A stretch of 64,000 bases of DNA. Origin: Dipteris shenzhenensis. Its lineage: Eukaryota > Polypodiophyta > Polypodiopsida > Gleicheniales. Every line of letters begins with the position of its first letter. Within the stretch, counting starts at the first letter, position 1. The stretch lies in NCBI GenBank assembly GCA_047967505.1, contig CM106538.1, one strand, 5' to 3'. The translations under genes and the position numbers were made by a program. Under the pieces are notes generated by a model that saw only the letters and a list, made by a program, of their open reading frames with translations, was not told where the DNA came from and ran no database searches. Of this stretch, positions 33,619-45,551 are shown in pieces.

Positions 33619-36600
33619 ATGTTCTTCAATGTATATTTAAAAATGAGAATATCAACATTGTTCTCCGTGTTCACTCTTTACAAACCATACTTGTTATTGA
33701 TGTACCAAATACGTCAATCTATTTTAATAGCAAACTCTACTCAAACTACATTATTACAAACAGATATTGACCAACAAAGACGACAAGATCCAAGAATATC
33801 TGAACAAGAGATAATTAGACATATTCTTAAGTTTCAGATACCAAATTCTATTCTTGGATCTCCTTCATGGCACTGTAGAAACTTAAAAGATCTAATGGCA
33901 ATGGTTGGCACATGGGGCCTTCCCAATATATTCCTTACACTTACTGCAGATGAGGTATCAACCACAAGATGGTGTGAAATCGATCAAATAGAAACCATTG
34001 CTAAACAATTCAATAAAAACTTCACATGGAGAGATTGTCCAGTTGAATGCGTAGTGCTCTTCCATGTTAGATTGCAACAATTCTTAGCAAGATATATTCT
34101 GTGCGATAAAGGACTACTAGGTAGAGTCAACCATCACATCATAAGATATGAGGTACAAAATAGAGGATCTATGCATGCACACATGATGCTATGGACAGAT
34201 GCACAAGACATAGATCAAACCAGATAGATGCACATATCCCTCACATGAATGATTTTAATAACTGGCCAGAGAATTCAATTCAAAGAAAGCTTAACTATAT
34301 GGTAAAGAGAAAACAAATCCACACATGTAGGCCAACATGCAATCTATTTGACTCAACCACAAACCACAAATGCAAATACGGATTTCCATATCCAATACAT
34401 TTAGATACTAAACCTACTATAGATCCTCTCACACAAAGATGGATCTACTTCCGTCCATCACTAGAACATCGTAATGTCGTTCCATACCATGCAGGAATAT
34501 TACTCTTGTGGCAAGCACATATGAATATTCAGAAAATAACAAACACATGCCTCTCATATTACCTTCTAAAATATGCTATGAAAACCGAACCCATGGGACA
34601 CATGAACTTGAATCCTGGTGATGCGAAACTTCTAGGACTAGATAATCTAGATCCAATTAAATTAAAAATGATATCTGCATACATTCTTTCAAAGCCAACA
34701 TCTCCAACAGAGGCAGCATTGTCATGCTTACAAATATCTACCATTCAAAGAAGCGAATCTGTACATTTCATTGACTCCTCTCCCCCATCTATGCGCGAAA
34801 AATACCTTCGTGAACATTGTGTTTCTATAATGCATCCTATAGATGCATATTGCGATCGTCCAAGTGTCATGGAGAACTTGACCTTCTATGAATTCTGGAA
34901 AAAATACAATGTCCAAAAGTCAAAGAAAAAAAACAAAGATAACATAATTATCATAGATTCTTTTGGAAATTATGTATATCCATCAACACGGATCGTACGT
35001 TTCACAGATTACCACCCTGCTCATCATTTTGAAGGATTTTTTTACAACCTTCTACTAAAGAACGTAAATTTTAGAAATGAGAATGAGCTCATTTCTGAAA
35101 ACAATCATACAAAATCTTACTTCTTAGAATGCCATATCCGAGACCTTGTAAAAACAGAAGAAGACATCGAAACTCTTATCGATCAATATTGCAAAGTGCA
35201 CTTGCTAATAGATCAAAATTGCCACCAACTAACAAACATGATACTCCAAAAAAGCCCATTACGTGTTATTCAGAACTCCTTCATGGCTTCAACTGACCTT
35301 CATGAAGATACCAATATACATAACACAACACGCACAAAATTACTTCAAATGATGAACGAGTTTAAGGATTTCGAAAATGCAACTCTTTCTTCTAAACAAC
35401 AAGAAATTTACGAAAAGATAAATGCATCACCCACAGGACTTCATGTCATTTGTGGTACTCCTGGTTCAGGAAAGACATTTATGATCAAGTACATTACTTA
35501 TAGTTATGTAAAATAAGGAAAATCGATTGTTCTAGCAACAGCAACAGGAGTTGCTGCAATGAGACTAAGTCGATTAGTAACTACTGTCCATCATCAGTTT
35601 GCTCTACCAAAGAGACATGATATGTTCTTTGCCTCCTTACCAGTGTCAGACGAATGATACATAGAATTGCAAAATGTAGAAATCATAATAATTGATGAGA
35701 TCTCAATGATGACATGCCAAACATTAAACACAGTAATCAGACAACTGTGCGAAACTTACAAGCAAATAATCTTGCATCCTTTTGAAAATAAAAAGATGCT
35801 CTTATTCGGAGATATGTCCCAGTTACCTCCAGTATGCAAATGCAAGGTGCAAGAAATTGAATTCTGTAGAAAATGCTATATTGAAAACTCGGGTTTCTGG
35901 ACAACTGCAACCTTTTCATTCCTTCACACATCAATACGTCACCTAGAAGATCCAACATACATAGAATTCTTAAACATAATTAGAATAAGACAACCAATAG
36001 TAGAAGAGATTCAGTATTACCTAGGTAATTTAATCATAAGTGATAGCGAAGCAAACGATTTCATTAACAAGGACACAACTATATTGTGCACCCATCAAAA
36101 AGACACACGATACTATAATGAGCTCATACTACATAAGAAATTCAAAGAGCATCAAATTAAAAGCGTCACCGTAACATCCAATGCATATCAAATCTTAGAA
36201 TTAAAAGAATGGATAATGGATCCAAATTTCCACTCCATACAACAAATAGCAATAGGAGCGATAGTAGAAGAGATTCAGTATTACCTAGGTAATTTAATCA
36301 TAAGTGATAGTGAAGCAAACGATTTCATTAACAAGGACACAACTATATTGTGCACCCATCAAAAAGACACACGATACTATAATGAGCTCATACTACATAA
36401 GAAATTCAAAGAGCATCAAATTAAAAGCGTCACCGTAACATCCAATGCATATCAAATCTTAGAATTAAAAGAATGGATAATGGTCCATACAACAAATAGC
36501 AATAGGAGCGAAAGTGATGATCACAGAAAATATAGATCTCACAATCGGAGCTACAAATGGCGCTATTGCAAGTGTCATATCACTAGAAATAGATAATAAC

Positions 36601-36876
36601 ACAAACAACATTTTAAAAACTCATGCCAAGATCTTATCAACAAATGAAAAAATCACACTAAGACGATCAAAACATAAATGGAAGGTATTAAACTCAATAT
36701 GGTATCACAAAACAACTTTTTAAATCACACTAGCATATGCAATTACGGGACACAAGTCACAAGGATGCACACTCAAAGGAAAGGCTCTTGTAGTAATACA
36801 AAAATCATTTGCACCAGGACTAACATGTCATGCTTTCACGAGTCACCACTCGAAAGAACTTAAGAATCTTAAATAA
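33619..36876 (+). pseudogene. Helitron Rep/helicase (RepHel), broken
   Basis: Rolling-circle transposase plus Pif1-family helicase. Rep part (33720-34760): LGSPSWHCRNLKDLMAMVGT, LPNIFLTLTADE, the HUH metal site in GSMHAHMMLW, a zinc-finger-like CRPTCNLF...CKYGFP, and SYYLLKYAMK carrying the two nicking tyrosines. Helicase part (35380-36876): Walker A GTPGSGKT, Walker B IIIDEISMM, GDMSQLPPV, and AYAITGHKSQG near the end. Breaks: frameshift near 34210, TAA 35514, TGA 35656, a 264-bp internal duplication shifting frame, TAA 36721. The N-terminal third usual in the family is missing. The true end is TAA 36874-36876. The LTLTADE and VHFIDSSPPSMREKYL wording looks closer to Helentron/Helitron2-type proteins than to canonical plant Helitrons, a weak recollection. 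Confidence 0.88.
35997..36510 (+). repeat. Tandem duplication inside the helicase
   Basis: 35997-36260 and 36261-36510 are head-to-tail copies starting ATAGTAGAAGAGATTCAG. I see one substitution (AGCGAA to AGTGAA near 36049/36313), and the second copy lacks 14 bases (ATCCAAATTTCCAC). The duplication repeats residues EEIQYYLGNLIISDSEANDF and onward, and the 14-base loss shifts the frame. Confidence 0.92.
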
Positions 36877-36990
36877 AATCAAATCCTTTTATTAAATATT
36901 CATCATTTAAGAGAAAATAAACTTTTGATATACAAACTTATATGCAGGATCTATCAAAAAACTTATTTGAAGAACAACCAACAATAAAAT

Positions 36991-37349
36991 ATGGCAACAT
37001 CAGATGAGGTACGTTTTCAATATTAAGCATTGTAGTATTTCTTCACATTAGTTTATATTCTAATTTATAATAGATTACTATTTCGCAGATCTTTAATCAA
37101 TTCAAAAGTAAAGCCCGATTGGCTCAACAAGATCAAGAGAAATCAACAAAAAGAACAAAGGGACAAAATTACTTCTTGTATACAGCTCAAATGCGTCTTG
37201 CAAACATGGCTGGAAAGGAACCAAATGAATACATTTATGGATGGAGCACACTGCAAGACCTTAGGAATTTCATGGATAACAATCAACATGAAGTACAACA
37301 ATGGAAGGCAGAACAAAAACCTTCGAAGATCTGGAGCACGATATGCTAG
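36991..37349 (+). CDS. Small two-exon gene downstream of the Helitron
   Basis: Not recognised. Exon 1 is 36991-37008 (MATSDE, with A at -3 and G at +4 of the ATG). The intron is 37009-37088: GTACGT donor, TTCTAAT as a branch-point candidate, TTTCGCAG acceptor. Exon 2 is 37089-37349, in phase 0, ending TAG. The predicted 92-residue protein is basic and polar (IFNQFKSKARLAQQDQEKST, NYFLYTAQMRLANMAGKEPN, YIYGWSTLQDLRNFMDNNQH), probably helical, with no signal peptide or membrane segment. It starts only 115 bases after the Helitron stop on the same strand, so it may be an accessory Helitron gene, a captured gene fragment or a host exon pair. The open frame and the splice sites are visible; expression is inferred. 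Confidence 0.45.
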
Positions 37350-37439
37350 AGTACCTTTGAAAGCACTATAAGAGAGTGTATTTCGCCGGTCCTATATTGC
37401 CCCCATCTTATCTCACTAGTTTGTTCAATGTCAATAATG
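37350..37439. other. Short gap
   Basis: Nothing recognised. It separates the two-exon gene from the glycosyltransferase relic. Confidence 0.4.
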
Positions 37440-38279
37440 GTTTTGCGGCCATCGGGCTAGAGCAAATGCGTGTGCCTAAAATGGTTGGGCCAACATCAAC
37501 GTGCTTCTGTTAATCTCTATGTTTCCTTTGGCAGCCTTGTTGTTCTCTCTCCGCATCAAGACGAAGAGATTGCTTGCAGACTTGAAGAAAAAGCAAACCG
37601 ACAATCTATCCTTTGGGTAGCAAGTCATGATGCCATCATGGATGTTTTTATTGAAGGTATATATATATATATATATTAATATAAAATCCTAGTGAAAGTT
37701 TATCGAGCTAATTTTTTTAGTTTCACAATGTTGATAGCATATAGCACAATTTTGTATATTTTCTTTTGAATTTTGAAGTAAAATATGTAAATTCTTGCGA
37801 AACTTTCAAATTTTTCACATTAAAGTTTCAAATCCTGGTGAATGTTTCAAACATTTTTTTGTATTAGGACATACAAACTTTCCACACCAATATAAAAGTT
37901 ATGCTTCTTAACGAAACTAACATGAAAAATCATACTTGGATGCCATGCACAAAAAGTCACCACATGCGCTCCCCACATGAGAGGTTACATCATTGTTGTT
38001 GCATGGGCACCACAACTGCGTGTACTTTGCCATCCCGATGTAGGGGGGCTCCCAACACATTATGGGTGGAATTCAATGATTGAGAGTATAGCGACCGGAG
38101 TACCGATGTCGGCACATGGGGATCAATGGACAAATGCAAGGTTTGTGGTGGATAAATGGAAGGTAGGAATGCCCTTGGAAGTTGAAAAGATGGATTGTGT
38201 GAACAAGATGCAAGGAGAAAAGGGAAGAGAGCTAAGAAACAATACTCAAGATTGGAGTGTGAGTGCAAAGAGAGCATGA
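37440..38279 (+). pseudogene. UDP-glycosyltransferase C-terminal relic
   Basis: Family-1 plant UGTs transfer sugar from UDP-sugars to small molecules in the cytosol. 37470-37640 reads CLKWLGQHQRASVNLYVSFG then SLVVLSPHQDEEIACRLE, the start of the donor-binding domain. 37977-38277, in the same frame, gives VAWAPQLRVLCHPDVGG, THYGWNSMIESIATGVPM and MQGEKGRELRNNTQ, the PSPG box and C-terminal helix. Between them about 310 bases of AT-rich DNA with an (AT)n run replace roughly 50 expected residues. The PSPG Cys of HCGWN is Tyr, and the N-terminal acceptor domain is absent. It is a relic, not an active enzyme. Confidence 0.8.
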
Positions 38280-38880
38280 GTACACTTCCTGTCAAAATCT
38301 CCACAATTTTAAATTATAAGAAACAATGCACGTTCAAATGATGTTTACGACAGGTAGCCTTAAGGGATGTTTAAGTTCCTTGAGCCCTAGTTCAGCCACA
38401 TGAAACTAGTGTAGCCTTTGGTTTTGTATTGATCTAAGGGCTAAAAGCTTTCCTTAAAAAAGAAGTGCTCCCTAACATGGTCATGCCTTCTTGCTTTTAA
38501 AGATTACATGTCTTTGTCTTCTTCTCCTGTGGATAGGAAAGGGTGAAAAAGCATGGACACGCTACTTGTGAGTTGCAGATCGAATTCTCCATATTTTCAT
38601 TTCGTTTGCTTCTAGGATATATGTTTTTGTTCTCTCTTAGAATTGTTCATACATAGTCAAGAAAGAATAGAGAATTAAAGGAATGATTGAATTTGATGAA
38701 GAGTGATAGATCATATTAAAGTATCATAAAAAAGAGAACAAGATATGATAGGCTATAGGATTATCAATAACCATAAACATGTGTATTGATACGGATAAGA
38801 CTATGAATTATACTACTTGGTTATGATCACTAAATAGTATATGTCACTTATTGCTACTTGAATCATAAAGAAAAAAAATT
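38280..38880. other. Unassigned AT-rich DNA
   Basis: No gene or RNA feature recognised. Confidence 0.4.
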
Positions 38881-39202
38881 AAGTGTTATATTTGTTAACC
38901 GATTCATTGATGATTTTTGTAGCATTTTAAAGAGCTATATGTAAGAACATCTAGCACACTCAGCCTATGTATACTACATGATATGAAGTCTCGTATGAAG
39001 TGTTATATTTATTTGTTAATCGATTCATTGAGGATTATCGTAGCATTTTAAAGAGCTATCTGTAAGAACATCGAGCACACTCAGCCTATGTATAGTAAGT
39101 GTTATATTTATTTGTTAATCGATTCATTGAGGATTTTTGTACCATTTTAAAGAGCTATTTGTAAGAACATCGAGCACACTCAATCTATGTATACTACATG
39201 AG
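38881..39202. repeat. Three-copy tandem repeat
   Basis: Units start AAGTGTTATATTT at 38881, 38998 and 39097. Each contains TTGTTAAYCGATTCATTGA, GCATTTTAAAGAGCTAT or a variant, and GAGCACACTCARYCTATGTAT. Unit lengths are about 117, 99 and 106. No coding content. Confidence 0.88.
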
Positions 39203-39490
39203 CGAACAAGGGTAGAAAGAGAGATTTATTTGTTGAAGTTGACCTAGTCATATTACATATTGAGAAGTGTTGAATTAACAATATTGGGACACATACTATA
39301 GTTAAGTTCAAGAATTACCATGTTGAGGATGCTAAGTGGATGCCCGAGAGATATTTTTGTGAGTACTTTGATTTGCCCTTTTGCCATGCAATTGAGGGCA
39401 GTTGCGATTTTAAGCAAGAGGGATGGTATGAGAATTGGGATTATCTCAGTATTTTTAATTTTTTAGTATTTAGTTGTGAGATCTAGCATT
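39203..39490 (+). pseudogene. Possible gypsy integrase chromodomain remnant
   Basis: One plus frame at about 39296-39490 reads VKFKNYHVEDAKWMPERYFC, EYFDLPFCHAIEG, resembling the end of a Ty3/gypsy integrase chromodomain (V-K-W-K-x-Y-P-V-E-D-A-x-W). Only one motif supports this and no neighbouring pol is present. Confidence 0.4.
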
Positions 39491-39514
39491 TTATCACACA
39501 AATAATGTAATGTG

Positions 39515-39645
39515 TGCTTGCTGTTCGCATGAGTGTGTAGCAGTGTGTGCACCACTTATGCGATGAGTGTGTAGTAGTGTGTGCACCACTTACACGATGA
39601 GCAACGGTATGTGTAGTAGTATGTGCACCATTCGTACGCATGACT
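39515..39645. repeat. Three-copy minisatellite
   Basis: Units of about 40-50 bp, each with GTGTGTAGYAGTGTGTGCACCAC or a variant (last copy GTGTAGTAGTATGTGCACCA), lie at about 39530, 39568 and 39611. Confidence 0.75.
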
Positions 39646-40774
39646 GGATATATAGCTACAGTTCGCTTAGCCTCCTCACGACGGGCATAGGGTAACATGT
39701 GTGGGTGTGGCACTGCATCCTGTATCAAATTAAAACGGGATCATAACTCAAACATATGAACACCCATAGGTATCTCAATCAACCTTAACTTACAAACCCT
39801 TACCCTGTTTACGGTCACATCCCCCCCCTCCATCTATGATTTATTGATTTTTCATCACATCAATATTGAAAGATTGAATAATACTGGTGATTAATTCCAA
39901 GGTTACTTATACTTGAAACACTTCATTATTATTAATATTGTGAATTTAGGGAAAGGATAATTGATCGAGTGATGGAATTTAACAAGCATGATTTGTTGTA
40001 TTTTGGACATGTAGATGCAAGCTCCAATGAATACTTTGTGGGGATGCATAACTAACCCATGTTTTGCCATGCTAAATGGTGATGGAATTAATGACAAGGA
40101 TTGGAGTTACTGCGGGATTACCGATTCAAATGCCGCACGATGCATGTTATATGGCTATGGGCCAATGTTGTAAAAATAACAAATATGAAGCCATGTGCTA
40201 TTATTTTTGGATGAAGGAATATTAAACCTTATGATATTTTGAGCTCATGGAGCTATATTTAGCAATCTCTCTAATTGTAAAAAAGGTATGCTCATTGCTT
40301 TCAGATGTACTATTATTGGCTCTTTGCTTTTTGGAATTATAATTATAAATACTCTAGTGGGAAGCAAGAGCCACCATCTATAGGGGGCAGATTCGACCCT
40401 ATGCGGTGTCACTCTCGCCTCTCTTCCTGACTCCCTTCTCTCTCCTTTCCTTATTCCTTTTCCTTTGTTCATGTTTTCTTATTCTATTGATTATGTTTTT
40501 GTGGTTTCATGAATTCATAGAGGTATAGCTAATCCCCTTTCCCATTTCAGTGATATCAAAGCTTGGCTATGCTCTAGCATGACTGCGGGAAGCAAGCGAC
40601 ATGATTTTTGCCAATATGATCACACAGTTGTTCATAGAACATTCTTTTTGATCGTTTCGACTACTTGATCACTAAGTTTTGAGTTCATATGAAAAAGTTA
40701 TCAAAGGTGTGTCAAAAATGTTTGAATTCTGATTGACGAAAAGGTCTCACGTGGGCTTGTTCAAAGGGTATGCA
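39646..40774. other. Unassigned flank of copia A copy 3
   Basis: No convincing gene. ATGCA at 40770-40774 is the left target-site sequence of copy 3. Confidence 0.45.
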
Positions 40775-41031
40775 TGTTGAGAGTTCACGCTCAACATCAT
40801 GTGATCATGTGAGCATAGCATCATCACGTGATCATATGTGCATAGCACTAACCTTATAGAGTGCTATAAAGGAAAGGGTTAGATCCCCTAACCCTAACCC
40901 TAAAATCGTTTGTATATATTCTATTTTTTCAACTAAATCTAGTGTACAGTTAGTCATTTGTGGTGTGCTCTCTAGCTATGCCCTCTTTCCTCATCTCCAC
41001 TCTTCTCCTCTCCCCTCTTCATATTTTGTCA
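40775..41031 (+). repeat. Copia family A LTR, copy 3 (5')
   Basis: 257 bp, TGTTGAGAG to TTTGTCA, with primer site TGGTATCAGAGC at 41032-41043. Left target-site bases ATGCA pair with ATGCG after the 3' LTR (48485-48489), a target duplication with one later change. Confidence 0.92.
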
Positions 41032-43234
41032 TGGTATCAGAGCTTCCTTGCCTTCCACTGAGGCATTGGGATCCTTGAGAGTGTGAGAGAGTGATTGAGA
41101 GTTCTCTTCCGCTAAGAGAACTTTTGTTTTTCCTTTAAAGAAATTTTTGTCATTCCATTAGGGAGAGATTCTTCCATTGCAAAAGGAATTCCGTCCATTG
41201 TTCTTTTGTGTGAGAACCATTGGTTTTTAGTGTGTGTGAGAGATTTGCTTGAGAGAGAATTCTTTTATGTTGTTTGAGAAAGAAAGGTTTCCTTGAGATG
41301 TGTGAAGTTCTGAGAGAACTTTTGTGAGAGATACGAGAGAGAGAGCGGGGAAATTTGACTCCCTGCTCTAAGCTTCTATAAGCAAGCTACTTTAACATAG
41401 CTTATAGTCCTTCAGGGCTTCAGCCCTTCAACGTAGGACCACAGAGCTTCAGCCCATCTATGTCCTATTTTATGGACTACCGGCCAACTACCTATGCTAC
41501 TCTATAACTATGGATTTGTAGGCGGACTGAGGCTTCATGACAATAGCCCAATGCTCGACAACCAAGCACTGGTAGCACAATAAAGGCTGCCATCGACCGA
41601 CAGACGGGCTGACCAGTAGCGAGCACGACTTCTAGCTCCTCAACAACCTCCTAGCCAAAGCAGCGGTGGCCCTTGAGCTCAACGGTGGCCCTTGTGCTGA
41701 ATTGGAGGATGCAGTCCAGTAGCTGAGCATTGCCATCCTAAGCCTTTGCGCCATCCTCAACCTCAGCTGCGCCATCCTACAATTGCGACCCGGTAGCCGC
41801 CTCTCCATCAAAGGCCTCATCCACCACACCACACTAGCTTCTTCAGTCATCCAAAGCCTACTGCCATGAGCCGCATCTCCATTGATGCAACTCACAAGCT
41901 CTGCAACGACTCGTCTCCAATAGTCGACCCACGTCCCAACAACCACCTCAACGAAGCCTCTTCAACGCTCTTCTTCACCAAAAGGCTCCCTCCATTCACA
42001 ACGACCTGCAAGAAGCTGTCAAGCCAGCTGCTCGGAGACCTCCAAGGCCAGCGCCTCTTCACTGAATGCCTACGATGATGCACACGACATCCAATCAAGA
42101 AGGAACGACGACGAAATCTTAGAGATTCTGTCAAAATCTCGAAAGATTCTAGTATCCTTTCTACCAACACGTGGTAGATAAGGGGCTGCCCTTATCCCTT
42201 GATTGACCTCACCTTTGGTTACAAATTTAACACGTGGCAGCCGATTGCCATGTCAACTCATCTGATCTGCCATGTCATCAGATCTGATCCTCTGGCCACA
42301 TCATTAGGGACATGTCACCTGCCACATCATCACTGCCACATCAACATTGCCATGTCATCTGCTAACATCATCATCTGTGCCACTTCAGCACAGGGTTTCA
42401 CTGGCACATCTCTTGCTAGGCACAATGCCACATCATCATTGCATGTGACTCACAGTGACACATCATCATTGAGCACATTTGCACTCCTTTTGCCCCTCCA
42501 CCTAGATCAAGTCGTATCTCTTGATCCAGGAAGAATTTGAGGGCGCTCCGAAAAGGAAAGTCACTCATTTTTTCATGCTCTATGCGCTCATCACATCATA
42601 TGCACATTTTGGCACAAGTGACACTCACATTTGAGCCTCGCCAACAAAACCACTTCCTTCACGTACATTTGCCTCTACATCGATGCATCTGACCCAGCAC
42701 TTAAAAAGAACAAAAGACTGTTCTTTCATTGATCGACGATTGGTTTAGATCTAGATCAGGGTAGACTAGATCGCCATAGAGGGGACGCTTTGAATTTTCC
42801 CAAGTTGCCAATCTAAGCCATGCCCAAAATTCCCGACTAGTACCTACTCGAAGTCAATCCATATGGTCACATACGGTTTCACATCATTACATTACTTGAA
42901 ACCTTATGTTCATCAGTTCAGTGAGTAGACTACAGAGAGTATAGAGGCATTGCAGATTGTTTCAGTGGGCAGATAGCATTTGATTTCACACACACATGCC
43001 ACCATTGTAAAGCCTATTAGGCTCTCTCAGGCATCGTGCACATCATTTCAGCCTTATAAAGCCTCTTGGCTATTCGCAGCATCATTGCCACAAGCCTTGT
43101 AATACAGATTAGATTTTATATATTGTAGTTCTATCTTCATCGACGGTACAGAGATTTCACTTGGCATAGACAGTGTATTTGCAATTGATTCATATAGAGA
43201 TTTTCACGACACTTTTGAGTACATTTCTTGCATC
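41032..43234 (+). mobile_element. Copia family A copy 3, primer site and long leader
   Basis: A GAGAG-rich part is followed by a segment (about 41380-42190) not found in the other copies, with pseudo-coding composition but no recognised domain. Then come the degenerate CCACATCATCA block (about 42270-42470) and sequence shared with copy 1 from about 42480 to gag. Like copy 1, the leader carries its own private middle section. Confidence 0.7.
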
Positions 43235-43745
43235 ATGTCAACTAGCAACCTCAATTTGGAGGCATCTGCTAAGTTAGACAACTCCAATTATGGTACATGG
43301 AAATACCGAATGGAGACCATTCACAGCACCAACAATGGGATCTACATCAGGATCTACATCTACACAAATAGTTTTTGCACTAGTAGCAGATCCTGCCATT
43401 GCTCGAGCTTAAGCAGAATGGGATAAGAAAGACAAGTACGCCTATCATCTGATCAAGCAGAATGTGCAAGATGTCATGCTAGGACAACTCAACACAGTCA
43501 AGACATCAAAAGAAGCATGGGATATGTTCACAGCTTTCTATGAGTCCAAGAACACATCCAGGATTCTCACACTGAGAAACTAGATCAACCAGAGTTTTTG
43601 CAACAGCAGTGAAATCGGTCATGCTTATGTACTCCGCATGAAAGACTACAACAATAAACTTGCAGTAGCAGGAGGGACTATGAACCCCACAGAAATGGTT
43701 CAAGTCATTCTGAATGGACTAGGAGAGGGATACGAGAGTCTAGTC
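43235..43745 (+). pseudogene. gag: Copia family A gag, copy 3 (internally deleted)
   Basis: It starts MSTSNLNLEASAKLDNSNYG like the other copies, then a deletion at about 43321 removes the DKWEYVDGSTPRPL region. The gag core follows with stops (TAA/TAG in place of sense codons at about 43409 and 43581). At 43746, after [13 protein letters not shown], it jumps directly to the end of integrase. The zinc knuckle, protease and all of the integrase core are missing. Confidence 0.85.
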
Positions 43746-45440
43746 CAACACCCCACAGAGCCACAACAGCTCACATGGTCTACTAGGGAAAGCAGACCTC
43801 CAGGCAGATTGACATATGCTCAAAAAGGCAAAGCAATTCAGGTGGAAACCACCAACTATGCTCTTATGACTACCATCATGGCTACAGAAGAGCCAGTGTA
43901 CTTCGAAGATGCAGTAGACAAGCCAGAATGGCAAACTTCTATGAATGAAGAAATGGATGCTTTGTATAAGAATAATACTTGGGAATTATGTGACCTTCCA
44001 CCAGGAAAGAAGGCCATAGCAAACAAATGGGTATACAAAGTGAAGTACAATCCAGATGGCAGTATTCAGAGATACAAAGCCAGACTAGTTGCAAAAGGAT
44101 TTGCACAACAACATGGTCAAGACTATGATGAGACTTATGCTCCAGTAGCAAAGATGGATTCCATACGGTTCTTGATATAACTAGCGACACTCAGTAGATG
44201 GAATGTGTATCAACTCGATGTCAAGAATGCATTTCTGAATGGTTACCTAGACGAGGAAGTCTACATGCAACAACCAGCAGGTTATGTTGAACTAGGAAAG
44301 GAGAATAAGGTTTGCCATCTCCAAAAAAGTCTCTACGGCTTAAAACAAGCACCCAGAAGTTGGTACAATAGAATCAACAAGTATTTTGCTGATTTGGGAT
44401 ACATGAAGTCTAATGCAGATCATACTCTCTACTACAAAGTTCAAGGGGAAGACATTATTATTGCACTTTTATACATAGATGATTTGATTGTGACAGGAAG
44501 CAAGGATAGCTTCATCAGAAAATTGAAATAAGACTTATCTGCAGAGTTCGACATAAAAGATCTTGGACTTATGCACTATTGTCTTGGAATTGAGTTTTGG
44601 AGAGATTCCGATAGCACATTCATGAGTCAGCTCAAAGTATGTTGACAGTCTCCTGAAGAAGTTTCATATGGCAGATTGCAAGATTGCAGCCACTCCCATG
44701 GAACAGAGTTTGAAACTTACTAAAGATTCAGAAAAGCCTACAGTCAATGACAAATACTTCAGGTAGCTCATCGGATCTCTTATATATCTGACAATCACAC
44801 GGCCAGATATTTGTTATGCAGTAAGCTCACTAGCACAATATATGGCAAATCCAAAACAGTCTCATTGAAATGCAGCCAAAAGAGTCTTGAGATACATTAG
44901 AGGTACAAGACAGTTTGGGATAGAATACAGAGGAAGTCATCCATGGTTGCATGGATACTATGATAGTGACTATGGCAAAGATCATGAGACCAGGAGATCG
45001 ACACAATGATATGCATTTTTCCTTGGTCAAGGTGCTATATCATGGTTGTCAAACAAATAGCAAACTGTTTCTTTGTCTTTGACTAAAGCAGAATATAGAG
45101 CACTCATACAGGTGCATGTGAGGCTATATGGCTCAACAGACTATTGTTAGAAACAGATTACTTTGATGAGTCAAAGCCAACAACAATATACTGTGATAAT
45201 CAATCGGCTCAAGCATTGGCCAAGAATCTAGTATATCACTCCAGGACAAAGCACATTGATGTCAGAGAGCACTTCATCAGAGAAAAAGTGTTACTTGGTG
45301 ACATCACACTGCAACATTGTGATAGCAAAGAAAATGTTGCAGACATCTTTACCAAACCACTCGGTAAAGAGCTTTTCAAGAAACACCGATTAGCTCTTGG
45401 TTTGATGCAGAGGAAGGACATTCCCATTAAAGGGGTGTGA
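43746..45440 (+). pseudogene. Copia family A RT and RNase H, copy 3
   Basis: Begins in the linker before RT (STRESRPPGRLTYAQKGKAI) and runs through ANKWVYKVKYNPDGSIQRYK, LDVKNAFLNGYLDEEVYMQQ, LLYIDDLIVTG (YIDD rather than YVDD) and RNase H to AQALAKNLVYHSRTKHIDVR and the TGA at 45438-45440. Stops at 44178 and 44529, one extra A near 44634 and a small deletion near 45105 break the frame. It is the most decayed pol of the four. Confidence 0.88.
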
Positions 45441-45528
45441 TGGAATGTAATGCTCAGTCCTTCTTTGATTCCCCAGAATCATCATCTTCAGGGAAGGCCT
45501 ACTTCATGATGTTGAACTTGAGGGAAGG

Positions 45529-45551
45529 TGTTGAGAGTTCACACTCAACAT
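45529..45551 (+). repeat. Copia family A 3' LTR, copy 3, left piece
   Basis: TGTTGAGAGTTCACACTCAA and three more bases of the LTR, preceded by the polypurine tract GAGGGAAGG. The LTR is interrupted at 45551 by element C and resumes at 48251 after the duplicated AACAT. Confidence 0.9.

Noticed and set aside
37321-37349. Helitron 3' end (short palindrome CTTCGAAG followed by CTAG at 37346)
   Set aside because: The stem is only four base pairs and the CTAG overlaps the stop codon of the two-exon gene. That is too weak to call a terminus.
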